Below, piece after piece: positions 9,545 through 18,306 of a DNA stretch of 46,811 nucleotides; position 1 is the stretch's first letter, and the number at the start of each line of letters is the position of its first letter. The stretch spans positions 1-46,811 of the forward strand of contig CBFHYJ010000007.1 of the NCBI GenBank assembly GCA_965659945.1, in the 5' to 3' direction. The position numbers and the translations under genes were made by a program. Under the pieces are notes generated by a model that did no database searches, was not told the DNA's origin, and saw only the letters and a program-made list of their open reading frames with translations. This DNA is from VMDJ01 sp965659945. GTDB taxonomy: Bacteria > Pseudomonadota > Gammaproteobacteria > Chromatiales > Chromatiaceae.

Positions 9545-9550
9545 CTTAGC

Positions 9551-10426
9551 CTAGTTCAAACCATTCATTACGCCAGGGGTTTGGCGCAACCCTTCGAGCA
9601 GAGCACAATAATCCGGATCATCCTCCGAAATCAACCTGTGGCGTAGGGCGAAATCAATGATCACCAAATTACAATTCAGCTTGAAGTCATCGCTATCGCG
9701 AACAATCTGCAAAACATCTTCGACAGGCATGAGATGAAATGATTCCACCTCACCATCGGTATTCTGTGGAATAAACGTGGTTGGCAATTCAATGTCGTAG
9801 CAATACAAAACATCAGGACGGAAACCGTTCGCATTCACGCGGTTGTACGCAATACTGCCAACATAGGTGGCTTGCTGGGCAAGTGCCACTGACATGCCAG
9901 CCTCTTCTTGGCACTCCTTAATAAGGTTTTCTTCCAGACTGATACCCTGTGGTAACCCTCCCGCAACCATGTTGTCCCATGCGCCAGGGAAGATCGCACG
10001 ATCACGAGCACGTTTACCCACCCATAACAACAGGCGACCGTTGTAGTTCACATACCCATTAAGGTGTTGGCCAAACGAACGTAGGCCAAAGTGACTCGCA
10101 GCAACTCGATCAATCTCCGCAATCGCCTCATCACGCTCACCTGCAGTTAAAGGATAAGGCTCATTCATCGGCTTGTGCGGTAACACGCCTTGCTCAAATA
10201 ATGTGTTCACCACGTCACTTAACTCAGCCGTTAATGCTTCACCTCGCAGATCTGGGTTACACAACCCAACTTGTCTACCTGAAATAGCAAATAACTGATC
10301 AAACTGACGCAGGTGTTCAATAAAACTGGGGCGTAACCATCCATACACTTGGCCGTTGATCTCCCACGGCACAAAACGCTCGGTGATCACCGGATTACAC
10401 GCTTGAATGTGGCGTAGGTAACTCAT
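9551..10426 (-). CDS. Nudix hydrolase with DUF4743-type N-terminal domain
   Basis: This enzyme probably hydrolyses a nucleoside diphosphate derivative. The Nudix box is intact: GGLPQGISLEENLIKECQEE followed by AGMS fits Gx5Ex7REUxEExGU, with Lys for Arg before the first Glu of the REUxEE core. An N-terminal domain of about 110 residues precedes it, as in the DUF4743/thiamin-pyrophosphokinase-related Nudix group found in plants, yeast and proteobacteria. The 291-residue length suits that group. The ATG overlaps the mazG stop by four bases (10423-10426), so translation is probably coupled. Its place next to MazG and dGTPase suggests nucleotide or cofactor housecleaning, which is an inference. 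Confidence 0.88.
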   Translation of the reverse strand: MSYLRHIQACNPVITERFVPWEINGQVYGWLRPSFIEHLRQFDQLFAISGRQVGLCNPDLRGEALTAELSDVVNTLFEQGVLPHKPMNEPYPLTAGERDEAIAEIDRVAASHFGLRSFGQHLNGYVNYNGRLLLWVGKRARDRAIFPGAWDNMVAGGLPQGISLEENLIKECQEEAGMSVALAQQATYVGSIAYNRVNANGFRPDVLYCYDIELPTTFIPQNTDGEVESFHLMPVEDVLQIVRDSDDFKLNCNLVIIDFALRHRLISEDDPDYCALLEGLRQTPGVMNGLN

Positions 10427-11223
10427 GGGTTTTTCTTCTCGACCTTTTTGATTTCTTGCCAGGCCGCTTCCATCTGCTCAAGTTCAAGTTGCGTCATGTC
10501 CTCATCGCCTTGAGCAGCAAGATATTGTTCCATCGCTCGAAAGCGACGCTCAAATTTGTTGTTCGCTGCACGCATAATTTCTTCAGATTCAAAACCCAAC
10601 TTGCGGATAATGTTGGTCATCACAAAAAGAATATCGCCAAGCTCATCAGCTAAATGATCACGATCACCTGAAGCCCAGGCTTCGCGGACCTCGGCCACCT
10701 CTTCGACCATCTTATCGAAAGCCCCTTCTGGATTTGGCCAATCGAAGCCTACTTTCGAGGCTTTTTTAGTCAGCTTTTGGGCACGCATCAATGCCGGCAG
10801 GCCTTTAGTCACCCCCGCCAGCGCACTGTTATCTGGTTGCTGCTGACGCTCCTGCGCTTTGATCGCTTCCCAAGCAGAACCTAATTGCTCATCGGTTTCA
10901 AAATTAGCGTCCGCAAAAACATGCGGATGGCGACGATGCATTTTATCCGCGATATCCGCAGCGACATCATCAAAGGTAAATCGCCCTTCTTCATTGGCTA
11001 TCTGACTGTAAAAAACTACCTGAAATAACAGATCGCCAAGCTCACTCTTTAACTCGTCAAAATCTTCACGCTCAATTGCATCAGCCACCTCATACGCCTC
11101 TTCTAAGGTGTAAGGCACGATCGTTTTATAGGTTTGCTTGCGATCCCAAAGACAACCTTTCTGTGGATCACGTAACTGTGCCATGATTTCAAGCAGACGA
11201 TCTATCGAACTCAACTCAACCAC
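10423..11223 (-). CDS. mazG: Nucleoside triphosphate pyrophosphohydrolase MazG
   Basis: MazG hydrolyses NTPs and dNTPs to monophosphates and pyrophosphate, and in E. coli lowers ppGpp. The protein has the two tandem MazG all-alpha domains. The first carries metal-binding EExxE and ExxD (TLEEAYEVADAI, ELKSELGDLLF); the second repeats this as EEVAEVREAW and ADELGDILFVM. The 266 residues equal the usual two-domain length. Its start overlaps the dgt stop by eight bases and its end overlaps the Nudix start by four, which indicates a translationally coupled operon. In many relatives mazG sits near relA; here it is joined to other nucleotide hydrolases. Confidence 0.96.
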   Translation of the reverse strand: MVELSSIDRLLEIMAQLRDPQKGCLWDRKQTYKTIVPYTLEEAYEVADAIEREDFDELKSELGDLLFQVVFYSQIANEEGRFTFDDVAADIADKMHRRHPHVFADANFETDEQLGSAWEAIKAQERQQQPDNSALAGVTKGLPALMRAQKLTKKASKVGFDWPNPEGAFDKMVEEVAEVREAWASGDRDHLADELGDILFVMTNIIRKLGFESEEIMRAANNKFERRFRAMEQYLAAQGDEDMTQLELEQMEAAWQEIKKVEKKNP

Positions 11224-12580
11224 CTGGCAATGAGATACCCGTCACTTTTTTATACAAAGTCACGGCGTAAGAATCTGTCATACCCGAAACAAAGTCGGTC
11301 AGTAATAATAAGCGTAAATAAGGATCTTGAACCGGCACACGATTAGGACCGATGAACTGCTCAGGCACCAAACGAAGCAACATACGACTGCGGGCTGAAG
11401 CACTATCACCATGCTCAGCAACATCATCGATGACCTGAATAAAGCGCTCTAACAAATCACTCACAACTTGGAAACCTGCTGCCTGGATACTCACCACTTC
11501 TGGTGCGCAATAGATCCGCTCAACTGCAAGATCGATAAGATGATCAGCCTTCTGGCGACATGGAATCATTTCAAGTAAAGGCTGATCAAAGCTGCCGTCT
11601 AAAATCTCAGCTTCGTTATCTAGGAAGCAGTCACGTGCCTGCAAGATAATTTGGTTAATAACCTTTGCACGTAAAAATTCAACGCGATCTTTCTTTTCAC
11701 GGATAGCTTTCAGGCGTTCCGCTTGCTTATCACGATCCGGCAATAAATCGAGGAAAGCTTCAACCACCTCTTCATATGAGAAGTGACCTAGGCGATAACC
11801 GTCTTCTAAATCAATCACGCGATAGCTAATGTCATCCGCTGCCTCAACTAAAAAGGCCAAAGGATGACGACACCACATGGCATAAGGTGAATCACGGCGA
11901 ATCAAGCCAACTTCATTTGCAACGGTTTCGAAGTTTTCACGATCGGCTACTGTAAAACCTTGTTTTTTTGCGCTCACACCAGCTTGCGTATAACCACCCA
12001 CCCATGATTCACGCGGGTACTTGGTAAATGCCGCAAGCGTTGCTGAAGTTAGCTGTAGACCGCCTTGGTTATCGGGGTTTTGTAAGCGCGTCACAATCCG
12101 GAAGCCTTGAGCGTTACCTTCAAACGCTAAGAAATCTTCACGCTCACTGCCACGCAATACCTCCACGCGGCGAGAACCATAATCTGCCGTCATCGCCCAA
12201 TGGCGAATCGCATCTTCACCGGAATGGCCAAACGGCGGGTTACCAATGTCATGTGCCAAACACGCTGCAGCAACAACATTGCCAAAGTCAGATGCTTCAA
12301 AGTCATGCAAGCCATGACGCGCCATAACCTGCTCACCCACTAAGGTACCTAGCGAACGACCTATACTTGAAGCCTCTAAGCTGTGAGTCAGACGCGTACG
12401 AACATAATCAACTTTAGATAAAGGAAAGACCTGCGTTTTATCCTGCATACGACGGAAAGCTGACGAAAAGACCACGCGATCGAAGTCACGCTGAAAATCG
12501 GTTCTAGCCGTAATTGATTGAGGCTCTTCTGAAGAACCTAACCGTTTGCGCGACAGCAGTCGCTTCCATTCCATCGTCAT
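11216..12580 (-). CDS. dgt: Deoxyguanosinetriphosphate triphosphohydrolase (dGTPase)
   Basis: This HD-domain enzyme releases tripolyphosphate from dGTP and shapes the dNTP pool. The metal-binding motif is in CLAHDIGNPPFGHSGEDAI, preceded by RLTHSLEASSIGRSLG with another conserved His. A further acidic metal ligand is in VEAADDISYRVIDLEDG. I place the start at ATG 12580 (MEWKRLLSRKRL after Met-Thr), giving 454 residues; an upstream GTG at 12628 is in frame but adds 16 non-conserved residues. Neither start has a strong Shine-Dalgarno. The 3' end overlaps mazG by eight bases. It is 80 bp downstream of the SUMF1-like gene, so the operon could start there. Confidence 0.93.
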   Translation of the reverse strand: MTMEWKRLLSRKRLGSSEEPQSITARTDFQRDFDRVVFSSAFRRMQDKTQVFPLSKVDYVRTRLTHSLEASSIGRSLGTLVGEQVMARHGLHDFEASDFGNVVAAACLAHDIGNPPFGHSGEDAIRHWAMTADYGSRRVEVLRGSEREDFLAFEGNAQGFRIVTRLQNPDNQGGLQLTSATLAAFTKYPRESWVGGYTQAGVSAKKQGFTVADRENFETVANEVGLIRRDSPYAMWCRHPLAFLVEAADDISYRVIDLEDGYRLGHFSYEEVVEAFLDLLPDRDKQAERLKAIREKKDRVEFLRAKVINQIILQARDCFLDNEAEILDGSFDQPLLEMIPCRQKADHLIDLAVERIYCAPEVVSIQAAGFQVVSDLLERFIQVIDDVAEHGDSASARSRMLLRLVPEQFIGPNRVPVQDPYLRLLLLTDFVSGMTDSYAVTLYKKVTGISLPGG

Positions 12581-12660
12581 AAAGGGCGTCAGTTTTTTAT
12601 TTGTTCTGCTTAACCCTAAGGGTAACACCCAAGCCGCTGCGAAGGCGCTGTTTTTAGAGA

Positions 12661-13605
12661 TTAACGCAGCTCTCGAACGAGACGAAAACCTAGATTCACA
12701 TCGAGTTCATCGCGCAAACGTGGACGACGTGAAGCACTACGCGCAAAGACCGCGGCATCAAACCATGATCCACCCCTTACAGCGATCCACTTATTACGGC
12801 GTTTTGGCGGCGCCGGGTGATGTCGAGAAAGATTCGCTAACGACTTGCTATAATTTGATGACGTCATCTCCCAAACATTGCCATGCATGTCATGTAGACC
12901 CCAAGCATTCGCTGGGTACTGACCAACTTCGATAGTTTTAGCGATTGGCGCACATTTCGGCAGAATAAAACGCTTACCTTGCTTCTCTTCGTCATAAGGA
13001 AAAGCTGAACGGAAATGTACATTTTTACAGCTCACCGAATCACCAAAGGCAAACGCCTCAGATGAACCTGCACGGCAGGCATATTCCCATTCAGCCTCAT
13101 TCGGTAAACGATAATTCTGCCCGGTCTCTTCACTCAACCAACGGCAAAAGTCCTCTGCCTGACCATGCCGTATATTTATTACTGGATGTCGACCTTCACT
13201 TCGAATCAACTCCCAACTCCAAACCCAATCTGTAGCAGCTGTGAATCGTTCAAATTGCTCCGCGGTTATCGGCATCGTACCTATCGCAAAAGGCTCAAGC
13301 ATTTGCTGGTAGTGCATTGGCGCCTCATCAGCTCGATGACCAAACTCATGCTCTGCTGAGCCCATTTCAAAAACACCCGCGGGTATAACCGTTAGCTCAG
13401 GACCCTTTGAGCCATCCTGGAGTCGATCACAAAACTGCACATCCATCGAAAATGAAGCCGCAGTTTTTGCTTGAAGCGCCTGTCGCGCAACGACCGACAA
13501 GTCGGGAATGAAGGACAGTGTTCTGCTGCCTGATTTTTCGGGGTACTGCATGGGAATGAGGGGATTCAATATCGGTAAGGCATTATCGCTAATTAATGGC
13601 CTCAT
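12661..13605 (-). CDS. SUMF1/FGE-fold protein lacking the catalytic cysteines
   Basis: The protein has the formylglycine-generating enzyme (sulfatase-modifying factor) fold. Visible family features are FEMGSAEHEFGHRADEAP, LPNEAEWEYACRAG, GLHDMHGNVWEMTSS and RGGSWFD, ending VNLGFRLVRE. In true FGE two cysteines stand near the C-terminal part of the domain in the RCAxR region; here the matching stretch is ARSASRRPRLRDELDVN with no Cys, so formylglycine formation by the usual mechanism is unlikely. Relatives without these cysteines include PvdO-like and regulatory proteins. No signal peptide is clear. Start choice is open between 13605 and 13551 (MQYPEKSG); neither has a clear ribosome site. It may head the dgt-mazG-Nudix-prc run. 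Confidence 0.85.
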   Translation of the reverse strand: MRPLISDNALPILNPLIPMQYPEKSGSRTLSFIPDLSVVARQALQAKTAASFSMDVQFCDRLQDGSKGPELTVIPAGVFEMGSAEHEFGHRADEAPMHYQQMLEPFAIGTMPITAEQFERFTAATDWVWSWELIRSEGRHPVINIRHGQAEDFCRWLSEETGQNYRLPNEAEWEYACRAGSSEAFAFGDSVSCKNVHFRSAFPYDEEKQGKRFILPKCAPIAKTIEVGQYPANAWGLHDMHGNVWEMTSSNYSKSLANLSRHHPAPPKRRNKWIAVRGGSWFDAAVFARSASRRPRLRDELDVNLGFRLVRELR

Positions 13606-13708
13606 TGGATGACTAAAAACAGGCTATCGCTGATAAAGATCAACTCAACGTCCAGATTATTGGATGCTATTTGTTAAGATCGCCACTTCAAGAAACTCAC
13701 GGATTATC

Positions 13709-14047
13709 ATGGATACACTACCCCCTTGCCCTCAATGCCAATCTGAATTTACTTATCAAGATGGCGAAATGATGATCTGCCCTGAATGCGCACACGAATG
13801 GTCACCAAGCGATGGCGATGAAACAAGCAATGAACTTGTCGTACGTGATACCAACGGTAACTTATTACAAGATGGCGATACGGTCGTGGTCATCAAAGAC
13901 CTGAATGTAAAAGGCAGCTCTAGCAGTATCAAGATAGGCACTAAGGTGAAGAATATTCGCCTCGTTGATAGTGATCACAATATTGACTGCAAAATCCCAG
14001 GCGTTGGCGCGATGGGACTTAAATCAGAGTTTGTGAAAAAGGCTTAA
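13709..14047 (+). CDS. yjdM: YjdM/PhnA-type zinc-ribbon protein
   Basis: This is a small cytoplasmic protein of the PhnA (YjdM) family, whose physiological role is unclear despite its old name linking it to phosphonates. The N-terminal zinc ribbon is CPQCQ and ICPECAHEW within residues 7-31. It is followed by the family's C-terminal SH3-like domain with LVVRDTNGNLLQDGDTVVVI and KGSSSSIKIGTKVKNIRLV. The start at ATG 13709 gives 112 residues, essentially the E. coli length; the longer reading frame upstream is not conserved. The TAA overlaps the metA stop inside TTAA (14044-14047). Confidence 0.95.
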   Translation: MDTLPPCPQCQSEFTYQDGEMMICPECAHEWSPSDGDETSNELVVRDTNGNLLQDGDTVVVIKDLNVKGSSSSIKIGTKVKNIRLVDSDHNIDCKIPGVGAMGLKSEFVKKA

Positions 14048-15111
14048 GCCAGACCTAATGGGTTATTGGGATCAACATCATCCATAAACGGCAGCTTTCT
14101 GTCGTTATTGGTGACTTGATAGACCAAGCCCATCCAATTACCAACAATTGCTTCACCCGTATCGTGCCAGGTGTTATCCAGTGTTGGCGTGAGCAAATGC
14201 TCCGGAAAGTTCGGTAATGGTGATTGTTGTGCCTTAGCAAGCTTCAAATCTGCAATATATTCACGCACCAAGGCTTTTTCTTGTTCACCAAAATAATTCG
14301 CAATGAACGGCGGGAACTGCGCGAGATCACCGGCAGCATATCGCGCAACCTCACGTTTAAATTCCTTGAGTAACGAAACTGTGTCGTATTCTGGATGACC
14401 TTGGAAGAACACAAAACGGAAGCCGTCCTGACTTGTTGCCAAGTGCACACCGACTTCGTCACTTTCAACCAAGACGCGTAGCTTTGCCGAATCAAATTGA
14501 TCTCGATCTACTGCATTCCAACGTGAGTGAGGCACATCAAATCGCGTATTCACATCAGAGATGAGTGGATGCGCTTGATCGACAACACGGTGCGGATACA
14601 CACCCCAAACCTTGGCGGCTTGAGGTCGACGTTTTTGCCCATAGCGGAACTCAAGAACCGCATGCGAAGCCAAGCATGAGCACAAGGTTGAAGTCACATT
14701 CTCATAAGCCCAATCGACAACCTCTTTCAGTGGTTCCCAAAAAGGCTGATTCGACAAGTCAGATCCGACCACGTTAGCGCCCGTGATAATCAAGGCATCT
14801 AAACCTTGCTCACGAATCTGATCAAAGGTTTCGTAGTACTGCTCAATATAAGCTCGCGCCTCCTCATCTCGTGGTAATGATGGCAAGGTAAAGGGGTGCA
14901 CATAAAACTGGGCAATCGGATTGCTTTCACCGACCAAACGGAAGAACTGCCGCTCAGTCGCTTCTAGCGCTTTATCCGGCATCATGTTCAATAACCCGAT
15001 GTGCAACTCACGAATATCCTGATTCTTTGCGCGCTCTGGCGTAAGCACAGCAACACCCTCGCCTCTAAGACGATCAAATGAGGGTAAGTTGTTATGTGCG
15101 ACAATCGGCAA
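14044..15111 (-). CDS. metA: Homoserine O-acyltransferase MetA
   Basis: MetA activates homoserine by O-succinylation (or O-acetylation in some members), the first dedicated step of methionine synthesis. The glutamine-amidotransferase-like fold is clear. The likely nucleophile is Cys146 in LCSCLASHA, with His239 and Glu241 in FFQGHPEYD completing the triad. The 355 residues are longer than the roughly 310 of E. coli MetA because of N- and C-terminal differences, as in several other gammaproteobacteria. Acyl donor choice cannot be decided safely from sequence. It lies 15 bp after a P-loop ATPase gene on the same strand, so the two are probably cotranscribed. Confidence 0.93.
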   Translation of the reverse strand: MPIVAHNNLPSFDRLRGEGVAVLTPERAKNQDIRELHIGLLNMMPDKALEATERQFFRLVGESNPIAQFYVHPFTLPSLPRDEEARAYIEQYYETFDQIREQGLDALIITGANVVGSDLSNQPFWEPLKEVVDWAYENVTSTLCSCLASHAVLEFRYGQKRRPQAAKVWGVYPHRVVDQAHPLISDVNTRFDVPHSRWNAVDRDQFDSAKLRVLVESDEVGVHLATSQDGFRFVFFQGHPEYDTVSLLKEFKREVARYAAGDLAQFPPFIANYFGEQEKALVREYIADLKLAKAQQSPLPNFPEHLLTPTLDNTWHDTGEAIVGNWMGLVYQVTNNDRKLPFMDDVDPNNPLGLA

Positions 15112-15126
15112 AATTCAATCCTTAGG

Positions 15127-15972
15127 CTATGACTGACGAGCAATCGCAGTTTCGATTAACGCCAAAAAGTCCGCTTCATTCTTTACAGCAGACACCTCTT
15201 GTGAGGTTACTGTGTAGCCACGCTTAGCGATCTCTTCGTAACGAGGCACACGCGAATGGAATAAGCGTGGAAATACCCAGCGAGTAAATTCATCAGGATC
15301 CATTTGAGCAGCAAACTCCAAGTTATTCTCAGCGAGATAGATATCTAACTGCTCAAGCAAAAACTCAGGTCGATAATACAAAGGCTTTGGTGCGCTTTGC
15401 GCACGACTGATCAACTTCTGCTCTTCTTCCTCGTTAGTCACTTGGATATACAAAATCAAGGTGTTCTCATCGATAACATCCATGACCGCAGGATCATCTA
15501 GCTCACACAGAGAGCCACCCACATCGTTAACAAAATGTTTGTAGCCATAAATGTTCTGCGCTTTCTCAATAAAGCCAGGCACATCATGCATCGCGGCAAT
15601 CTCAGCTTGACGGTATAAATCTTGGCGACGTTGGAAATCTTCCAACTCAACTCCTCCGAGCGTCGGATTACCTAACTTGCCAACAAACGACAATACCGGA
15701 CCCAAATCTGAGACCTTGATGTTATTGCGAATATAAATCCAATCGTTACGCAGAAGCTCATTCAAGAAAGGCACTTCCATCGCCTTACTTTTGATCATGT
15801 CGAGAATGGCTTCATCGAGATAACGCGTGCCAATTCGATAATCACCTGAGTAATGGAACCATTGCGACGAGCGCAGCATGCTAGAGATGTAGGTTTTACC
15901 CACACCTGACATGCCTACGAGGGTGACCTTTTTATGTTCCCACTGGCGAAACTGTTCGACCGATAACTTCAC
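15127..15972 (-). CDS. P-loop ATPase of unknown function, upstream of metA
   Basis: The protein has 281 residues and a Walker A motif, GMSGVGKTY, at about residues 19-27. No clear membrane segment is present. A candidate Walker B is NTLILYIQVTNEEEE near residue 170. The rest has no domain I can name; a segment RVPRYEEIAKRGYTVTSQEV near the C-terminus resembles the end of nucleotide or shikimate kinase-like folds. Its short spacing to metA suggests a shared transcript. A role in methionine supply or regulation is only a guess from position. Confidence 0.8.
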   Translation of the reverse strand: MKLSVEQFRQWEHKKVTLVGMSGVGKTYISSMLRSSQWFHYSGDYRIGTRYLDEAILDMIKSKAMEVPFLNELLRNDWIYIRNNIKVSDLGPVLSFVGKLGNPTLGGVELEDFQRRQDLYRQAEIAAMHDVPGFIEKAQNIYGYKHFVNDVGGSLCELDDPAVMDVIDENTLILYIQVTNEEEEQKLISRAQSAPKPLYYRPEFLLEQLDIYLAENNLEFAAQMDPDEFTRWVFPRLFHSRVPRYEEIAKRGYTVTSQEVSAVKNEADFLALIETAIARQS

Positions 15973-16046
15973 AATGACTCCCGAGTCATACTGATTTCAG
16001 GACCATTATCAAGCAGGCAGGCTTACAGACTCAACCATCAATCGAA

Positions 16047-16697
16047 TTAAAACGGCGATAAAGACTCGATTGACAGCGACTCGTGAGTGAAAGGATGCTC
16101 AAATCGTAATGACTGAGCATGAAGATAAAGTCGAGATTGCCCATCAACCCATTCATCAGGTGCGTATAACTCATCACCCAAGATAGGATGACCTATCGAC
16201 GCCATGTGAACTCTTAACTGATGACTGCGACCCGTCTTTGGATGCAAGCAGACGCGACTCACATTATCCTTCTCTGAATATTCGAGTCGCTCATAATGGG
16301 TAAAAGCAGACTTACCTATCTCATGATTCACCATTTGACGTGGGCGATTCGGCCAGTCAGTGATCAGCGGTAAATCAATGTCACCCGCAAGTGGGCATTC
16401 ACCCGCAACTCGAGCGATATAGGCTTTCTCAACCCCGCGATATTCAAATCGCTTTCCCATCGCAGCTTGAGCTTCTAATGAACGTGCCATCAGCAAAACG
16501 CCCGATGTCGACATATCCAAACGATGTACAATCAATGCCTCTGGATGCTCAACATTGACACGAGATGCCATGCAATCAGCCTTTTCAGGACCACGACCAG
16601 GCACAGACAACAGTCCCGCCGGTTTGTTCACCGCCAAGTAATAAGCATCTTGATAAATAACATCCAACCCGTGATGGACTGGTGGTTCATAGCGCAT
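16047..16697 (-). CDS. rluA: RluA-family RNA pseudouridine synthase
   Basis: This enzyme isomerises uridine to pseudouridine in 23S rRNA and in some tRNAs. The catalytic motif is VHRLDMSTSGVLLMA, with the essential Asp in HRLD. The later motifs KAYIARV and HPKTGRSHQLRVHMASIGHP are also family hallmarks. It has 216 residues and no S4 domain, which fits RluA (about 219 residues) rather than RluC or RluD. It starts at ATG 16697, 31 bp after the HD-GYP gene on the same strand, so it may be transcribed with the NO-sensing cluster upstream. Confidence 0.9.
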   Translation of the reverse strand: MRYEPPVHHGLDVIYQDAYYLAVNKPAGLLSVPGRGPEKADCMASRVNVEHPEALIVHRLDMSTSGVLLMARSLEAQAAMGKRFEYRGVEKAYIARVAGECPLAGDIDLPLITDWPNRPRQMVNHEIGKSAFTHYERLEYSEKDNVSRVCLHPKTGRSHQLRVHMASIGHPILGDELYAPDEWVDGQSRLYLHAQSLRFEHPFTHESLSIESLSPF

Positions 16698-16728
16698 AAA
16701 AAAGTCAGCTAACGAAAGTCGCTGAGCA

Positions 16729-17787
16729 CTATATCCATGAAACGGTTAACTGACTACCTTCATCCATTGAATCCCAATGCGCCTTGATTGACTCAATTTT
16801 TTCTCGGATACCCATAAACACATCAACCATATTAGGATCGAAATGAGAACCCGCGTTTTCTTTTAGATAGTCAAATGCTTTATCTATTGACCACGCCTCT
16901 TTATAAGGGCGAACAGTAGTTAATGCATCAAAGGTGTCTGCGATAGCAACAATGCGACCTGCCTCTGGAATTTCGTCACCATGTAATCGATGAGGATAAC
17001 CTTCGCCATCCCATCGCTCATGGTGAGCCACCGCAACCTGTGCTGCCAGAACAAATAATGGCGCCTCACTTCGCGACAAAATACTCTCACCAATCACCGT
17101 ATGAGAGCGCATCACAACCCATTGCTCATCAGTTAACTTGTTTTCTGAGAGCAAAATCTCATCCGGTATGCCAATCTTGCCCACATCATGTAATGGCGCC
17201 GCCTTCTCAAGTAAGCGGACGGCACCCGTCGGCCAACCTAAACCTTGTGCCAAAGCAGCAGAGTAAGCCGCCATGCGCTGCATATGTGAGGCCGTGGATT
17301 CGTCTTTGTAGTGGCCAGCCATCGACAGCATCTGAATAGCAGCTGTCTCGGCCTCATCAAGCTCATCCTGGCGGGCAACCAGAAGTTCACGGAAATGTAA
17401 ATTCTGATCTGCAAGACGAATTTGATTCGCCACACGAGTAAGAACAGTTTCTGGCACAACTGGTTTGGCAATGTAATCCACGCAACCCATCTCAAAGCCC
17501 AGAGCTTCGTCCTCAGGACTATTACGAGAAGTTACAAAAATAACTGGAATATCTTTTGTCGCAGCATGCTCACGGAGTTTTTTACGTACATTAAACCCAC
17601 TTGTATCTGGCATCACCAAATCAAGCAAAATTAAATCAGGCATTTCTCGTAGCGCAACGACGACACCTTGATCACCTGAGGTGGCAGCCAGTACCCGGTA
17701 ATTAGTTTTAAGCACATTACGGAGGATGGTGATGACCTCGGGAGAGTCATCAATGATAAGAATGGTTTTTTGATCTACGTTTTCCAT
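16729..17787 (-). CDS. Response regulator with HD-GYP c-di-GMP phosphodiesterase domain
   Basis: This RpfG-type protein has a receiver domain (about 8-125) and an HD-GYP output domain that hydrolyses c-di-GMP. The phosphoacceptor is Asp56 in LILLDLVMP, and DD is at 13-14. The output domain has HDVGKIGIPDE at 200-210 and HHERWDGEGYP at 255-265, all canonical, so catalysis is expected. A helical linker spans about 125-160. It is the last of four co-oriented genes with H-NOX, the hybrid kinase and a single receiver. In Shewanella and Vibrio H-NOX circuits the kinase phosphorylates c-di-GMP phosphodiesterases, so this is the likely output. The intact domain contrasts with the broken kinase upstream. 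Confidence 0.95.
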   Translation of the reverse strand: MENVDQKTILIIDDSPEVITILRNVLKTNYRVLAATSGDQGVVVALREMPDLILLDLVMPDTSGFNVRKKLREHAATKDIPVIFVTSRNSPEDEALGFEMGCVDYIAKPVVPETVLTRVANQIRLADQNLHFRELLVARQDELDEAETAAIQMLSMAGHYKDESTASHMQRMAAYSAALAQGLGWPTGAVRLLEKAAPLHDVGKIGIPDEILLSENKLTDEQWVVMRSHTVIGESILSRSEAPLFVLAAQVAVAHHERWDGEGYPHRLHGDEIPEAGRIVAIADTFDALTTVRPYKEAWSIDKAFDYLKENAGSHFDPNMVDVFMGIREKIESIKAHWDSMDEGSQLTVSWI

Positions 17788-17796
17788 GGCGCCAGT

Positions 17797-18306
17797 CTAA
17801 CGTGAAAGCTGCTGTGTCATTTCATCAGCGAGTCGCGCATTCTTTTGTGTTAGCGCGATGAACTTCAACATCGCCTCTCGCTCATCCTCGAGTTCTTTAT
17901 TTAAGGTTTCAAGTTGACGATTAGCCTTTGCTAAACGTACTTGGTTATTGACTCGTGCTCTAAGAATCGTTGGCTCAATGGGTTTAGCCACAAAATCGAC
18001 CGCGCCCATCTGAAGTCCCTGTACTTCATCGCCCGTAGAGTTTTTACCAGTGACAAAAATAACCGGAATATCCTGCAACGCAGCATCTTGTTTCAATGCC
18101 GCCAAGACTTCAAAGCCATCCATCTCCGGCATCATCACATCAAGCAATATCATATCGACAGCTTGCGAACGCGCAATCTCAAGACCCTTAGCGCCACTCG
18201 TTGCCGCTAGCAGCGTGTATTCGATACTCACTGCAGCACGAATTACTGAAATAATCTCAGGGGAATCATCAATCGCAAGGATTTTAAAGACTTGTGGCTC
18301 AACCAT
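17797..18306 (-). CDS. Stand-alone receiver protein with C-terminal coiled coil
   Basis: The protein is a CheY-like receiver of 169 residues. DD lies at 13-14, the phosphoacceptor is Asp56 in MILLDVMMPEMDGFE, and Thr/Lys switch residues are in VIFVTGKN and VAKPIEP. After about residue 125 comes a charged helix (RLAKANRQLETLNKELEDER) likely to form a coiled coil. No DNA-binding or enzymatic domain is present. It sits between the hybrid kinase and the HD-GYP gene with no more than 10 bp on either side. It could act as a phosphate sink or as an allosteric partner. The helix suggests dimer or partner binding. Confidence 0.92.
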   Translation of the reverse strand: MVEPQVFKILAIDDSPEIISVIRAAVSIEYTLLAATSGAKGLEIARSQAVDMILLDVMMPEMDGFEVLAALKQDAALQDIPVIFVTGKNSTGDEVQGLQMGAVDFVAKPIEPTILRARVNNQVRLAKANRQLETLNKELEDEREAMLKFIALTQKNARLADEMTQQLSR

